From NCBI GenBank assembly GCA_035295125.1, contig DATGJP010000108.1, positions 1 to 64,000 on the forward strand: 64,000 bases of DNA. The letters run 5' to 3'. This document shows positions 19,826 through 29,144 of the stretch, one piece after another. Source of the DNA: JAICMB01 sp035295125 (GTDB lineage Bacteria > Acidobacteriota > Terriglobia > Bryobacterales > Bryobacteraceae). The notes beneath the pieces are model-generated. The model ran no database searches and had not been told where the DNA came from. It worked only from the letters and a program-made list of their open reading frames with translations. A program made the position numbers and the translations under genes. Each line of letters opens with the position of its first letter. The stretch's first letter is position 1.

Positions 19826-20407
19826 ATGATGCTCGAACATATTCTGGAGGATCTGGAATCGACAGGGCTCCTGCTCAAGACGGATCCCAAGCTGCCGAAC
19901 GTGTGCGCCATGGTGGCCGGCGGGCCGGTGAGCGGCTCCTGGTGGGCACATCCGAAGTCCCACGAGATGTTTCGGGTTCTGTGTGCGCTGGCAGAGCACC
20001 CGGACGTGATGGTTACGAAGCTTGTGTCGGGCAAAGATACGTTTGTGCATCGGGCATTGTGGCCTTGCGTCCTGGCGATCGGTATGTCGCGGGAGCCTTG
20101 GCAAATGGGTGCGCTGGGTGCTGAAGATCGGGACTTGCTTGCCAGAGTAGATCAGGAGGGCGAGTTGACGACATCCGGACGCGCTGCAGGGGCTCTGGAA
20201 CAGGCGCTGTTGGTTCACGGCGAGCAGGTGCATACGGACGCGGGAGCGCATGCCAAGCGACTGCGAAGCTGGCGGCAGTGGATAGAAGGTTCGGGAGTGG
20301 AAGCGCCGGAAATAGATGCGTCCACGGCACGCGGTTCGATCGAAACGGTGGTGAAGTATTTGAATGCCCGGTTTCAGGGACGCGGACGACTACCGTGGCC
20401 ACGCTGA
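19826..20407 (+). CDS. Conserved protein of unknown function
   Basis: A 193-residue, probably cytosolic protein with no signal peptide or membrane segment. The most distinctive stretches are GGPVSGSWWAHPKSHEMFRV and VTKLVSGKDTFVHRALWPCV, which look like a conserved core of a small uncharacterised family. Residues 105-193 are helical and charged. It is divergent from sdhC and followed by a terminator-like repeat, so it is likely transcribed alone. No function is proposed. Starts at 19826 and 19829 (ATGATG) cannot be told apart. Confidence 0.65.
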   Translation: MMLEHILEDLESTGLLLKTDPKLPNVCAMVAGGPVSGSWWAHPKSHEMFRVLCALAEHPDVMVTKLVSGKDTFVHRALWPCVLAIGMSREPWQMGALGAEDRDLLARVDQEGELTTSGRAAGALEQALLVHGEQVHTDAGAHAKRLRSWRQWIEGSGVEAPEIDASTARGSIETVVKYLNARFQGRGRLPWPR

Positions 20408-20438
20408 GGCAGTCTCGCTCAATATCCGGCCGTCTGTT

Positions 20439-20521
20439 GAAGGGCGAAGCAGGCGGTTTCGCCTGTTTTTTGGAAGCGTGGTAGCCCGGTAAAAGCGAGA
20501 GAACCGCCTGCGACACCCTTC
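20439..20521. repeat. Dispersed palindromic repeat, copy D (full inverted repeat)
   Basis: The clearest copy. Left arm GAAGGGCGAAGCAGGCGGTT (20439-20458) is matched by right arm AACCGCCTGCGACACCCTTC (20502-20521): 6 bp and 10 bp perfect blocks around a 4-nt mismatch. The inside of the left half forms a second hairpin that acts as a terminator candidate. Confidence 0.8.
20450..20471 (+). terminator. Candidate intrinsic terminator inside repeat copy D
   Basis: Stem CAGGCG/CGCCTG with loop GTTT, followed directly by six T. It lies 42 nt after the stop of the 19826-20407 gene and is the best terminator-like structure in the window. Confidence 0.65.
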
Positions 20522-20571
20522 CACGCTAACCAACCGCGTGAAGTCTCGTCCTAGAATCAATAGGTCGAACC

Positions 20572-22959
20572 ATGCCCCAAGAGATTCGTCACGCCATACG
20601 CGCCTTTCTGAAACGTCCCGCGTTTACGCTGATCGTTTTGCTTACGCTCGCGCTGGGAATCGGCGCAAACGCGACCATTTTCACGCTGGTCAATGCCTTC
20701 CTGATCCGGCCGCTGCCCTATCGCGACTCGGGCCGTCTGGTCTCCATCGCCGACGTGCAGCCGCCCGAAACCCTGACTCCGGCATCTTTTCCAGAGTTCG
20801 ACGATTGGAGGAGCAACAATACGGTGTTTCAGTCGGTGACAGCGTGGTTCCCGCTCCCGGTGAATCTCACAAACGCGGGCGAACCGCGCCGCATTCGCAT
20901 GATGCAGGTGGCGCGAGACTACTTCACCACCTTCGGTATCGAACCAATCGCGGGTCGTGTTTTCACGGCAGACGAACACAAACCTGGCTCCGGCGGAACC
21001 GCTCTCATCAGTTCCACGCTATGGCAGTCCCAGTTCGGCGGCGCAGGAGACGTTCTCGGGAAAACTTTGATTGTCAGCGGAAAGCAATACGTCGTGATTG
21101 GAGTGCTCCCGCTCGAGCCGTTTCGCGTGGGAACGCGGCTGGCGGCGGATATGTGGGTGCCACTCGAACGGGATGTTCCGTTTAAAGGGGCTGGGACGCA
21201 CTATCTCTCGGTGGCGGGCCGCCTGAAACAGGGCGTCACAATGGACCAGGCGCGGCCACGGCTCGCACTCCTCGCGAAGGAGTTCGACGCCAGGAACAAG
21301 AACGGGCACGGGATACGCATTCAGAGACTGCAGGAGCAGATGTTCGGCAACTTTCGCCCGACGCTGCTGGTCCTGCTCGCGGCAGCGGGTCTCCTGCTGC
21401 TGATTGCAGCCGTGAACGTGGCGAACCTGCTGCTGGCGCGCGCGACGTCCCGTTCGCGGGAGTTTGCGATTCGCGTGGCCATCGGCGCGAGCCGCTGGAA
21501 TCTCATCCGGCAAACACTGGTCGAAAGCACGGTGCTGGCGGTAGGGGGTGGAATCGCGGGCCTGGCGTTGTCACTGGCCGCGTCGCGTTTGCTCGAGGCC
21601 ATTTGGCCGGCGGGTGTTCTGAAGCCTCCCACGTTCGACCCGGATTGGCGCGTATTTGTATTCTTAGGCGCGGCGTCGTTGCTCACGGCCCTGTTGTTCG
21701 GACTCGCGCCCGCGATTCAGGCTTCGATGGCGTCAATGAATGAAGCGCTGAAGGAGGGTTGGGGGCACTTGTCAGCGGGTGGGCGCGGGCCCATCCGGAA
21801 TGCGCTGGTGGTGTCCGAGATCGCGGTGGCTTGCGTTCTCCTGATCGGCGCGGGATTGCTGCTGAAAAGCTTCGCCCGACTGATGTCGCTCGACCCCGGC
21901 TTCCACGCTGAGAATGTTCTTACCATGAACGTTTCGTTGCCCTCGGCGAAATACAAAGAAGCTTCACAACGGGAGGCGTTTTTCGATACGGCATTGGCTC
22001 GCATGAAGGCGCTGCCCGGCGCGATTGCTGCCGGCGCCATCACGGACCTTCCGCTCGACGGTGGTAGTGTGAACGGTGACATTGCGATTGTGGGCCGGGC
22101 TTTCCCGAAAGATCGGCAGCCGGTAAGCGATAAGATCATCGTCACGCCCGAATACTTCCGGGCGATCGGGATGCGGCTCCTCCGGGGGCGTTTGTTCACC
22201 GAACTCGATGGCACAAAGGGTCGCGCGGTTGTCATTATCAACGAAGCCATGGCGCGTCAGTTCTGGCCCAATGAGAACCCCGTGGGAAAACAGATCAAGG
22301 TGCAGTATTCGATTTCGGATGTGCAGGAGATCGTCGGCGTGGTGGCTGATGTGAAATCGAGTGATCTCGCTGACAAACCCACTTATCAGACGTACCTGCC
22401 TTATCACGACCTCCCCGGCGTGGGGATGACACTTGTCGTGCGCACCACGGAGGATCCCATACGAATCATTCCGGAGGTTCGTCAAATCATCCGGGCGATC
22501 GATCCCGAGCAACCCCTGGCCGCGATCAAGACCATGCAGGAAGTGGTCTCCGATTCGCTTGGCACACGCAGAATGTCCACCGGGATTGTCGGAACGTTTG
22601 CCTTTTTTGCCCTGGCGCTGGCGTCCATCGGGATCTACGGCGTGGTGTCCTATTGGGTTTCCCAACGAACGCGCGAGATTGGCATCCGCAGCGCCTTAGG
22701 CGCGCGGCAATTGGATATTTTCGAACTGGTGCTGAGCCGCGGCATGCTGCTGGTCGGCTGCGGAATTGCCGCGGGCCTGGCCGGGTCATTTGTAATGAAC
22801 CGCTACCTGTCGAGTCTTCTGTTCGGCGTGAGCGCGCACGACTGGACGACGATGGCGGCTGTCCCCGTCGTACTGACGTTGGTCGCGCTGGTGGCGTGTT
22901 GTGTGCCGGCGCGGAGAGCCTCGCGGGTCGACCCGTTAGTGGCTCTCCGTTTTGAGTAG
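20572..22959 (+). CDS. ADOP-family (acidobacterial orphan) MacB-like ABC permease
   Basis: A 795-residue permease of the MacB/FtsX fold without an ATPase partner. It starts EIRHAIRAFLKRPAFTLIVL with the first membrane helix and LGIGANATIFTLVNAFLIRPLPY, the signature of the large acidobacterial duplicated orphan permease family (TIGR03434). A periplasmic MacB-PCD-like domain (about 60-270) is followed by three helices, a repeat of the same module (about 440-650), and a final FtsX domain (REIGIRSALGARQLDIFELV). The missing ATP-binding partner is typical. Transport substrate is unknown; signalling or lipid/peptide extrusion have been suggested for the fold. Confidence 0.9.
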   Translation: MPQEIRHAIRAFLKRPAFTLIVLLTLALGIGANATIFTLVNAFLIRPLPYRDSGRLVSIADVQPPETLTPASFPEFDDWRSNNTVFQSVTAWFPLPVNLTNAGEPRRIRMMQVARDYFTTFGIEPIAGRVFTADEHKPGSGGTALISSTLWQSQFGGAGDVLGKTLIVSGKQYVVIGVLPLEPFRVGTRLAADMWVPLERDVPFKGAGTHYLSVAGRLKQGVTMDQARPRLALLAKEFDARNKNGHGIRIQRLQEQMFGNFRPTLLVLLAAAGLLLLIAAVNVANLLLARATSRSREFAIRVAIGASRWNLIRQTLVESTVLAVGGGIAGLALSLAASRLLEAIWPAGVLKPPTFDPDWRVFVFLGAASLLTALLFGLAPAIQASMASMNEALKEGWGHLSAGGRGPIRNALVVSEIAVACVLLIGAGLLLKSFARLMSLDPGFHAENVLTMNVSLPSAKYKEASQREAFFDTALARMKALPGAIAAGAITDLPLDGGSVNGDIAIVGRAFPKDRQPVSDKIIVTPEYFRAIGMRLLRGRLFTELDGTKGRAVVIINEAMARQFWPNENPVGKQIKVQYSISDVQEIVGVVADVKSSDLADKPTYQTYLPYHDLPGVGMTLVVRTTEDPIRIIPEVRQIIRAIDPEQPLAAIKTMQEVVSDSLGTRRMSTGIVGTFAFFALALASIGIYGVVSYWVSQRTREIGIRSALGARQLDIFELVLSRGMLLVGCGIAAGLAGSFVMNRYLSSLLFGVSAHDWTTMAAVPVVLTLVALVACCVPARRASRVDPLVALRFE

Positions 22960-22962
22960 CTG

Positions 22963-23850
22963 TTATCGGAAATAGCCGCTTTGGATCGATATGCCGGCGT
23001 CGGGTGTGCCCTTCACGGTGCCCCACATGATGCCGATCGCATCTGCAATGGTTGCGAGATTCAGCATTTGCGCCGCGGCGCCGCCAATACCGCCAAACAG
23101 CAATGCCGGCGTTAACATGACGTCGATTCCCAGACAGTAAATCGAGAGCGACGCCCCAATCGGACCCGTTGTCTGGGCAAGCACGCTGCCGCCAATGATT
23201 CCACCGAGCCCCTGCATATCCGCGAATGTTAAGTCGCGTTGCAGGCGGTAGGAAACGAGGATGTGGCCGACGCCGCCGCTCGGCATCGATGCGGTGGAAA
23301 ACTGAAAGTTTCCGGGTGCCACGCTGATCCCGCCTCCCGCTGCTCCATAGTCGAGTTGTTGGTCCTCACCGGTACTGTCGTTGTGCAGAGTGAGATAGCC
23401 GAAACTTGCACCCAAGACCGAGATGCCACCCCCGAGACCGGCCGAACCGGTGAACTTCCAGGGTGACGAGCGAAAGCCCTTGAACGCCTTATCCATGTTC
23501 ACGGCCGGCTGCGAAGGTTGCGAAGGCGGCCCGTCGGGAGTGGATGGCGGCCCCACTGATGGCGAAGACGGCGGACCCTCGGGCGGCAGCGGCTTATTCA
23601 AAAGCGTCAACATCTTCCGGAAACTAGGTCCATTCTTGTCGACTCGTCCGTCGCTGACCAGGTGATTGACGCTCTGAAAGCGTCTGATTGCGTCGACGAG
23701 TTGCTGGCTGTACGAGCCCAGCGTGAAAAAAGGCGGCGCCGCGCCCCCGTAGACGACGGCGATCTGATTCAACGTGTCTTGCACGGTTGCGATATCGCTA
23801 TACCAGTTGTTGCCGTGCAGCCCAACTGAACCGCGTAATGCAGTAGCCAT
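22963..23850 (-). CDS. Peptidoglycan-binding-like protein with glycine-rich hydrophobic C-terminus
   Basis: A 295-residue protein with three parts. Residues 1-82 form a peptidoglycan-binding-like helical domain (SVGLHGNNWYSDIATVQDTL, then AIRRFQSVNHLVSDGRVDKN), a type often linked to cell-wall or type VI secretion cargo. Residues about 88-115 are a Pro/Ser linker. Residues 120-295 are very Gly-rich with long uncharged stretches (LGGIIGGSVLAQTTGPIGAS, FGGIGGAAAQML) and could insert into membranes. There is no signal peptide. No secretion genes or immunity gene are adjacent, so a toxin or effector role is inference only. Confidence 0.65.
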   Translation of the reverse strand: MATALRGSVGLHGNNWYSDIATVQDTLNQIAVVYGGAAPPFFTLGSYSQQLVDAIRRFQSVNHLVSDGRVDKNGPSFRKMLTLLNKPLPPEGPPSSPSVGPPSTPDGPPSQPSQPAVNMDKAFKGFRSSPWKFTGSAGLGGGISVLGASFGYLTLHNDSTGEDQQLDYGAAGGGISVAPGNFQFSTASMPSGGVGHILVSYRLQRDLTFADMQGLGGIIGGSVLAQTTGPIGASLSIYCLGIDVMLTPALLFGGIGGAAAQMLNLATIADAIGIMWGTVKGTPDAGISIQSGYFR

Positions 23851-23902
23851 TGGTTCCCCCCTCTGTGGCCCAATTCAGGTAGTGCCTATTATAGCGGCAG
23901 TG

Positions 23903-26900
23903 TTACGCAAGTTCGCTGAGTCGATCCCCAACGTACTCGAGGACCTGCGCCGGCGCGCTTAAACCGTCGAGCGGCAGCCGCAGCACGCCGGCCGGTGTAA
24001 ACTGCGCTCCTTCGACACTGGATATGAGTTGCATGAGCCGGTTCGGATCGATGCGCGAGTCCTTGTGGAATTTCACGTTGAGGGCGCCGTGCCGGCGATC
24101 GATGGCCTCCACTCCCAGGCGCTGTGCGCGGCTCTTCAGGACTGAGAATTTCAGGAGAGTGACGACGGCTTCGGGCGGGGGGCCATAGCGGTCCGCCAAT
24201 TCCGAGAGAACGCGTTCGGAGTCTTCGGCGGTCTTAACGTCGGCGATCTTCTTGTACGCCCGCAGCCGCTGGTGCTCGTCGGCGATGTACTCGGCCGGGA
24301 TGCGGATGTCGAGGCCGAGATTCAGCGTCGCATGTACTTCGAGCGGCACGTCCTCGCCTTTGAGCTCGTGCACAGTCTCCTCGAGCATACGGATGTACAT
24401 GTCGAAGCCGACCGCCGCGATGTGGCCGTGCTGTTCGCCTCCCAGGATGTTGCCCGCGCCGCGGAGTTCCAGGTCGAGGGCTGCGATCTTGAAGCCGGCG
24501 CCCAGGTCGCTGAACTCCTTGAGAGCGGCCAGGCGCTTGCGGGCGACTTCGCTAAGCTCCGTGTCCATCGGCACCAGCAGATAGGCGTAAGCCCGGCGGT
24601 TCGACCGGCCCACACGTCCGCGCAACTGGTACAGCTCGGAAAGGCCGTAGCGCTCCGCGTGCTCGATGACGATAGTGTTTGCGAGCGGGATGTCGAGGCC
24701 GTTCTCCGCGATAGTGGTGCACACGAACACGTCGTATTCGTGCCGCATGAAGCCCAGCAGGACGCGTTCCAGCTCGCCTTCACCCATCTGTCCATGGCCG
24801 ACTCCAATGCGGCAATGTGGCAGCAGCTCCTGAATCGAGGCGGCGCGCTGGAAGATCGTGTCGACGCGGTTGTGAATGAAATAAACTTGTCCGCCGCGGC
24901 TGATTTCCTGGTCGATCGCCGTGCGGATCAGTTCGGGGTCGAAATGCGCCACCACGGTGTGAATAGCGAGGCGATCCTTGGGCGGCGTTTCGATGATCGA
25001 CATGTCGCGAATCCCGAGCAGCGACATATGCAGAGTGCGCGGAATCGGCGTGGCACTCATGGTGAGCACGTCGACGTTCCTCTTCATCTGCTTCAGGCGT
25101 TCCTTGTGACGGACGCCGAAACGCTGCTCTTCGTCGACGACGAGCAGGCCGAGGTCGCGAAACTCCACGTCCTTGGAGAGGAGGCGATGCGTTCCGATGA
25201 GAATGTCGACCTTGCCTTCGGCAGTGTCGGCCAGCACCTGCTTGATCTCTTTGGCCGACCGGAAACGGCTGAGCATCTCGACGCGCACGGGAAACGCGGC
25301 GAAGCGCCGCTTGAAGCTTTCGAAATGCTGGAATGTGAGGACCGTGGTAGGCGCCAGCACCGCGACCTGCTTGCCGTCGCCGAGCGCCTTGAATGCCGAC
25401 CGCATCGCGACCTCGGTTTTGCCAAAGCCGACGTCGCCGCACAGCAGCCGGTCCATGGGGTGCTGACTTTCCATGTCCTTCTTGATCTGCTGCACAGCCG
25501 AGAGCTGGTCCTTCGTTTCGGTGAATTCAAAGGCATCCTCGAATTCGCGCTGCCAGTTGCTGTCGGTAGAGAAGCTGAAGCCCTCGGTCATGCGGCGCTG
25601 TGCGTAGAGCTTCAAAAGCTCGTCGGCCATGTCGCGCATTTTGGATTTGATGCGCGACTTGGTGCGCGACCAGGTAGCACCGCCAAGCCGGTCGAGCGTC
25701 GGCACCGCGCCTTCCCCTGCGCCACGGAATTTCTGGACCAGGTCCATCCGCGTGAGCGGGACGTAGAGCTTGGCGTCGCCGGCATATTCGAGGAGCATGA
25801 AATCGCCGCTCTGTTCGCCCTGGGTCAGCTCGCGAGTACCGAGGAATTTGCCGATGCCGTGCGTGACGTGGACCACATAATCGCCCGGTTTCAGGTCGGC
25901 TACGTCGGCGGTGAAGGCGGCCAATTGCGCGCGTGAGGGGCCGGGCCGCGCTACGACCTCCGAAGTATCGAACAGGTCCTCGCAGCCAAAAACGACAATG
26001 TGTGAATCGGGAAAGACAACGCCGCGCCGGATATTGCCTTTCGCCAGGAACGTGCTCGCCACGGTGCCCGCCATGTACGAGCGCTCCGCGAGATAGGGCC
26101 GCGTCGCGTCGGAAGGCTCGATGCCGAGCTGATAGGGCACCGAATACTCCTGGAAGATATCGGCCATACGTTCCAACTCGCCGCTCGACTTGGCGAAGAA
26201 GATGACACGATTGCCTTGTTCAACGAGGCTTCGTGCTTCGGCAACGGCGACCTGCATGCTGCCGTGAAAGACCATCGAAGGGCGGGTGGCAATATGCGCG
26301 CCGATGTTAAGCGCGCCGAGTTCCAGTTCCCGAAGTTCGATTTCGGCCTTGTCCTCCACGTGCGCCCGCAGTTCGTTCCAGTGGAAAAAGTTCTTGTCGG
26401 GCGGGCAGGGTGACGGCCGGTCGGGATCTTCCAGGCGTTTCCAGAGACGCTCTGCCGCTGTGGCGATCTGTTCCGGTTCGTCGAAAACGACGACGGGGTT
26501 GGACGGCAGCGTGAAGAGGGAGTGATTGCGAGGACGCACCAGGGGAACGCAGAATTCCCAACCCGCGAAGGTATCGCCGGGGCTCGGCACCTCCATCTGT
26601 TCCGCGATTTCACGGAGCACTGCGCGGGTCCTGGGGTATTCAACCAGCGGCAGCAGGGTGACTTCTGAAATCTTCAGAATGGAGCGCTGCGTTTCCACAT
26701 CGAAACGGCGTATGGATTCAATCAGGTCGCCGAACAATTCGAGGCGGACGGGATTGTGGCTTTCGGCCGGGAAGATGTCGAGGATGCCGCCGCGAAGCGA
26801 ATACTCACCCACCATCTCCACCGGCTCGCGCTTCTCGTAACCAATGCTTTCGAGATGCGCGAGGACGTCTTCCAGTGGAACTTCGTCGTTGACGCGCAGG

Positions 26901-27358
26901 GTGAGAGCGAGCTGGCGGTAAAAGTCGGGGGCTTCGGTTCGCAGCAGCGCCGAAGCGACCGGCGTTACGGTGATGGGAGAGCGGCCCATCGCAAGCCGCC
27001 ATAGTCCGATGGCGCGTTGCTCGGAAATCTCGTTGTGCGGCGACAGCCGTTGGGCGGGGAGGACGTCGAGCGCGGGGACAAGCTGCGGCCTGGGAATGTC
27101 GGAAGTGACCAGCAAATCGAAAAATGTCTCGATGGTTTCGCTGAGCGTCTCGGCCTGTTTGTTGCCATCCACGACAAGCACGAAGGGCCGCTCTGTCGCC
27201 TGCCAGAGCAGCACGAGATAAGCCGCTTTTGCTGTTGTGGTGAGACCGGAAAGCGACAGGCGCGCGTGCGGATCGCGCATGAGCTGGCCCAACACTTCTT
27301 GAAATGCTGGATTACGGCTGAGGCTTTGGAACAGGTCTCGTATGGCGGGGTGCGTCAA
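23903..27358 (-). CDS. mfd: Transcription-repair coupling factor
   Basis: Mfd removes RNA polymerase stalled at DNA lesions and recruits UvrA. The 1151-residue protein has the UvrB-like N-terminal module (about 1-350), the CarD-like RNAP-interaction domain (about 490-545; DYVVHVTHGIGKFLG), the RecG-like translocase with Walker A GDVGFGKTE (about 640) and DEEQ box (about 739), and the C-terminal autoinhibitory TRCF domain. Length and order are canonical. It is transcribed divergently from the amine oxidase gene, with about 50 nt between them. Confidence 0.97.
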   Translation of the reverse strand: MTHPAIRDLFQSLSRNPAFQEVLGQLMRDPHARLSLSGLTTTAKAAYLVLLWQATERPFVLVVDGNKQAETLSETIETFFDLLVTSDIPRPQLVPALDVLPAQRLSPHNEISEQRAIGLWRLAMGRSPITVTPVASALLRTEAPDFYRQLALTLRVNDEVPLEDVLAHLESIGYEKREPVEMVGEYSLRGGILDIFPAESHNPVRLELFGDLIESIRRFDVETQRSILKISEVTLLPLVEYPRTRAVLREIAEQMEVPSPGDTFAGWEFCVPLVRPRNHSLFTLPSNPVVVFDEPEQIATAAERLWKRLEDPDRPSPCPPDKNFFHWNELRAHVEDKAEIELRELELGALNIGAHIATRPSMVFHGSMQVAVAEARSLVEQGNRVIFFAKSSGELERMADIFQEYSVPYQLGIEPSDATRPYLAERSYMAGTVASTFLAKGNIRRGVVFPDSHIVVFGCEDLFDTSEVVARPGPSRAQLAAFTADVADLKPGDYVVHVTHGIGKFLGTRELTQGEQSGDFMLLEYAGDAKLYVPLTRMDLVQKFRGAGEGAVPTLDRLGGATWSRTKSRIKSKMRDMADELLKLYAQRRMTEGFSFSTDSNWQREFEDAFEFTETKDQLSAVQQIKKDMESQHPMDRLLCGDVGFGKTEVAMRSAFKALGDGKQVAVLAPTTVLTFQHFESFKRRFAAFPVRVEMLSRFRSAKEIKQVLADTAEGKVDILIGTHRLLSKDVEFRDLGLLVVDEEQRFGVRHKERLKQMKRNVDVLTMSATPIPRTLHMSLLGIRDMSIIETPPKDRLAIHTVVAHFDPELIRTAIDQEISRGGQVYFIHNRVDTIFQRAASIQELLPHCRIGVGHGQMGEGELERVLLGFMRHEYDVFVCTTIAENGLDIPLANTIVIEHAERYGLSELYQLRGRVGRSNRRAYAYLLVPMDTELSEVARKRLAALKEFSDLGAGFKIAALDLELRGAGNILGGEQHGHIAAVGFDMYIRMLEETVHELKGEDVPLEVHATLNLGLDIRIPAEYIADEHQRLRAYKKIADVKTAEDSERVLSELADRYGPPPEAVVTLLKFSVLKSRAQRLGVEAIDRRHGALNVKFHKDSRIDPNRLMQLISSVEGAQFTPAGVLRLPLDGLSAPAQVLEYVGDRLSELA

Positions 27359-27407
27359 GAACTACATTTATTTTATCTTGCGGACCGCGCCGCGCGTCCA
27401 ATGAATC

Positions 27408-28661
27408 GTGGCCGATGAGGTATTGATTCTCGGGGCCGGCGTGGCGGGATTGGCGGCTGCGTGTGAGTTGGCGAGGCGTGGCATCCCCGCGACCATCCTG
27501 GAAGCGCGCGATCGCATTGGCGGACGGATCTATACGCGCGTCGATCCAGCCTGTCCTCTGCCGATTGAGCTGGGCGCGGAGTTCATTCACGGTACACCGC
27601 CGCAGATTTTCGACCTGGTGCAACACCATCGCCTGCTGGCCTGCGAGTTGGCGGGCGACAGCATCTGCGTGCGTGCGGGGCAGATCGTCAAGTGCGGTGA
27701 GTGGTTCAACGCTGCGTGGCGATTGCTTGAAGCATTGAATGAACAAGGTGAAGATCGCTCGTTTCAGCAGTTTCTGGATGCCGACTCCGAGCACAGCTCG
27801 GACGCGAAGGCACGGGCCGCGGATTTCGTGGAAGGCTTCAACGCGGCGGACCGGCGCCTGATCAGCGTTCACGCGCTTGCGCAACAGCAGAGATCTGAGG
27901 ACGAGACCAACGGGGATCGCTCGTTCCGGTTAGTCGATGGGTACGACAGCATTCCGAACGCGTTGTGGCGCTCGATTCCGTCCGGTCGTGTGAGACTTCA
28001 ACTCGGGGCCAGGATTTCGGAAATTATCTGGAGGCCTGGCGAGGTGCGAGCCGGCGACTTTCATGCGCGCAGGGCCATCATTACGATTCCGCTGGGGGTT
28101 CTGAAATCCGGTGGAGTGCGGATTAAGCCGGAGCCGCCCAGGATCCGCGAGGCTCTGGATGCAATGGAGATGGGGAACGCCATTCGTGTCGTACTGCGGT
28201 TTCGCGAGAGGTTTTGGGACTCGCGCGACGAACTCGCGACAATGAGCTTTCTGCATGCGCCGGGGGAGACATTCCGGACCTGGTGGAGTTCAGCGCCGCT
28301 CCAGGCGCCGTTATTGACGGCGTGGGCCGGAGGTCCGGCGGCGGACCATCTCACTACGCCTCATCAGGACGCGGCGCTGGAAAGCTTAGCTCACATCCTC
28401 AAAGTGGAACGGAGGTGGTTGGAGGATCAGCTCGAAGGCGTTTATGTACACGACTGGCGAAGCGATTCGCTGGCTTGCGGCGCCTACAGCTATGTACGTG
28501 TCAACGGGCTTAGCGCCGCGAATGCGCTCTCCGAAGCCGTGGAGAACACACTATACTTCGCCGGCGAACACGCCTGTCCGCCCGGACTTTGGGGCACCGT
28601 GCACGGCGCCATTGCGAGCGGTGTACGGGCCGCCAAGTCCCTACCGGACGTTAGTTGCTGA
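27408..28661 (+). CDS. Flavin-dependent amine oxidase
   Basis: A 417-residue FAD oxidoreductase of the monoamine/polyamine oxidase family. The dinucleotide-binding site is VLILGAGVAGLAAACELARR (about 5-24), followed by EARDRIGGRIYT; the C-terminal FAD contact is YFAGEHACPPGLWGTVHGAI. No signal peptide is present, so it is cytosolic. The start is a GTG placed just before the Rossmann strand. The substrate amine cannot be read from the sequence. Its last 11 nt overlap the convergent small membrane gene. Confidence 0.85.
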   Translation: MADEVLILGAGVAGLAAACELARRGIPATILEARDRIGGRIYTRVDPACPLPIELGAEFIHGTPPQIFDLVQHHRLLACELAGDSICVRAGQIVKCGEWFNAAWRLLEALNEQGEDRSFQQFLDADSEHSSDAKARAADFVEGFNAADRRLISVHALAQQQRSEDETNGDRSFRLVDGYDSIPNALWRSIPSGRVRLQLGARISEIIWRPGEVRAGDFHARRAIITIPLGVLKSGGVRIKPEPPRIREALDAMEMGNAIRVVLRFRERFWDSRDELATMSFLHAPGETFRTWWSSAPLQAPLLTAWAGGPAADHLTTPHQDAALESLAHILKVERRWLEDQLEGVYVHDWRSDSLACGAYSYVRVNGLSAANALSEAVENTLYFAGEHACPPGLWGTVHGAIASGVRAAKSLPDVSC

Positions 28662-28938
28662 CGTGTCCGCTGTCGACCCAGGCGCGATAAATCTCGTAGG
28701 CGCCGTAGACCAGAGCGTAAATGCCGGCCACTATAGTGGCGCGCTTACCCCAGTAATCAATCTTTTCGAGGCGGGACGCAATTTCCTCTTGCCGGTGAAT
28801 CGCACCGGATTCGATGGCAGAGAGATGAACGGTGTCGTCTTCCAGGTTCGCCACCATCTTGCGATAGAGTGCCAGTCCGATTACCGCCAGGACGAGAAAT
28901 ACCAAAACCAGAAAGAAAGGACTTGCCAGAATGCTCAT
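28651..28938 (-). CDS. Small membrane protein of unknown function
   Basis: A 95-residue protein with an N-terminal membrane helix (FFLVLVFLVLAVIGLALY), a charged region (about 30-62) that may form a coiled coil, and a second weaker helix (ATIVAGIYALVYGAYEIY). A strong ribosome binding site, GGAGGA, lies 5 nt before the ATG, which supports real translation. The family is unknown to me. Confidence 0.6.
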   Translation of the reverse strand: MSILASPFFLVLVFLVLAVIGLALYRKMVANLEDDTVHLSAIESGAIHRQEEIASRLEKIDYWGKRATIVAGIYALVYGAYEIYRAWVDSGHVSN

Positions 28939-29096
28939 AGCTTCCTCCGGTCAGCGAAGAAGCACGCTCCCGGCCACTGCGTAAGTTATTGATATTCCTT
29001 GGCTAACGTGGTGAATCGCGCCTCGCGCGCGTATTGGCACCGGGTGCGCGGGCAACAGCACTGGGTCTTTTCACCCAGGACACCCATTTATAGAAA

Positions 29097-29126
29097 TTGA
29101 CACTCTCGTCTCACTTTCCTTATACT
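29097..29126 (+). promoter_or_regulatory. Sigma-70-type promoter for the padR-efflux operon
   Basis: A consensus -35 box TTGACA (29097-29102) and -10 box TATACT (29121-29126) are spaced by 18 nt. Transcription should start near 29133, leaving only about 12 nt before the padR ATG. The only longer padR frame would start inside this -35 box, which rules that start out. Confidence 0.8.
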
Positions 29127-29129
29127 GGG

Positions 29130-29143
29130 CGAGTTCATACTCG
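29130..29143. promoter_or_regulatory. Inverted repeat at the padR transcription start (candidate operator)
   Basis: CGAGT-TCAT-ACTCG forms a perfect 5-bp inverted repeat across the predicted transcription start and up to the padR ATG. Its position would let a bound dimer block polymerase. Autoregulation by PadR is a family habit; binding here is inferred. Confidence 0.45.
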
Positions 29144-29144
29144 A

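Noticed and set aside
24272..25936. 554-residue open frame opposite mfd
   Set aside because: Shadow of mfd; composition typical of antisense GC-rich coding, no domain or ribosome binding site.
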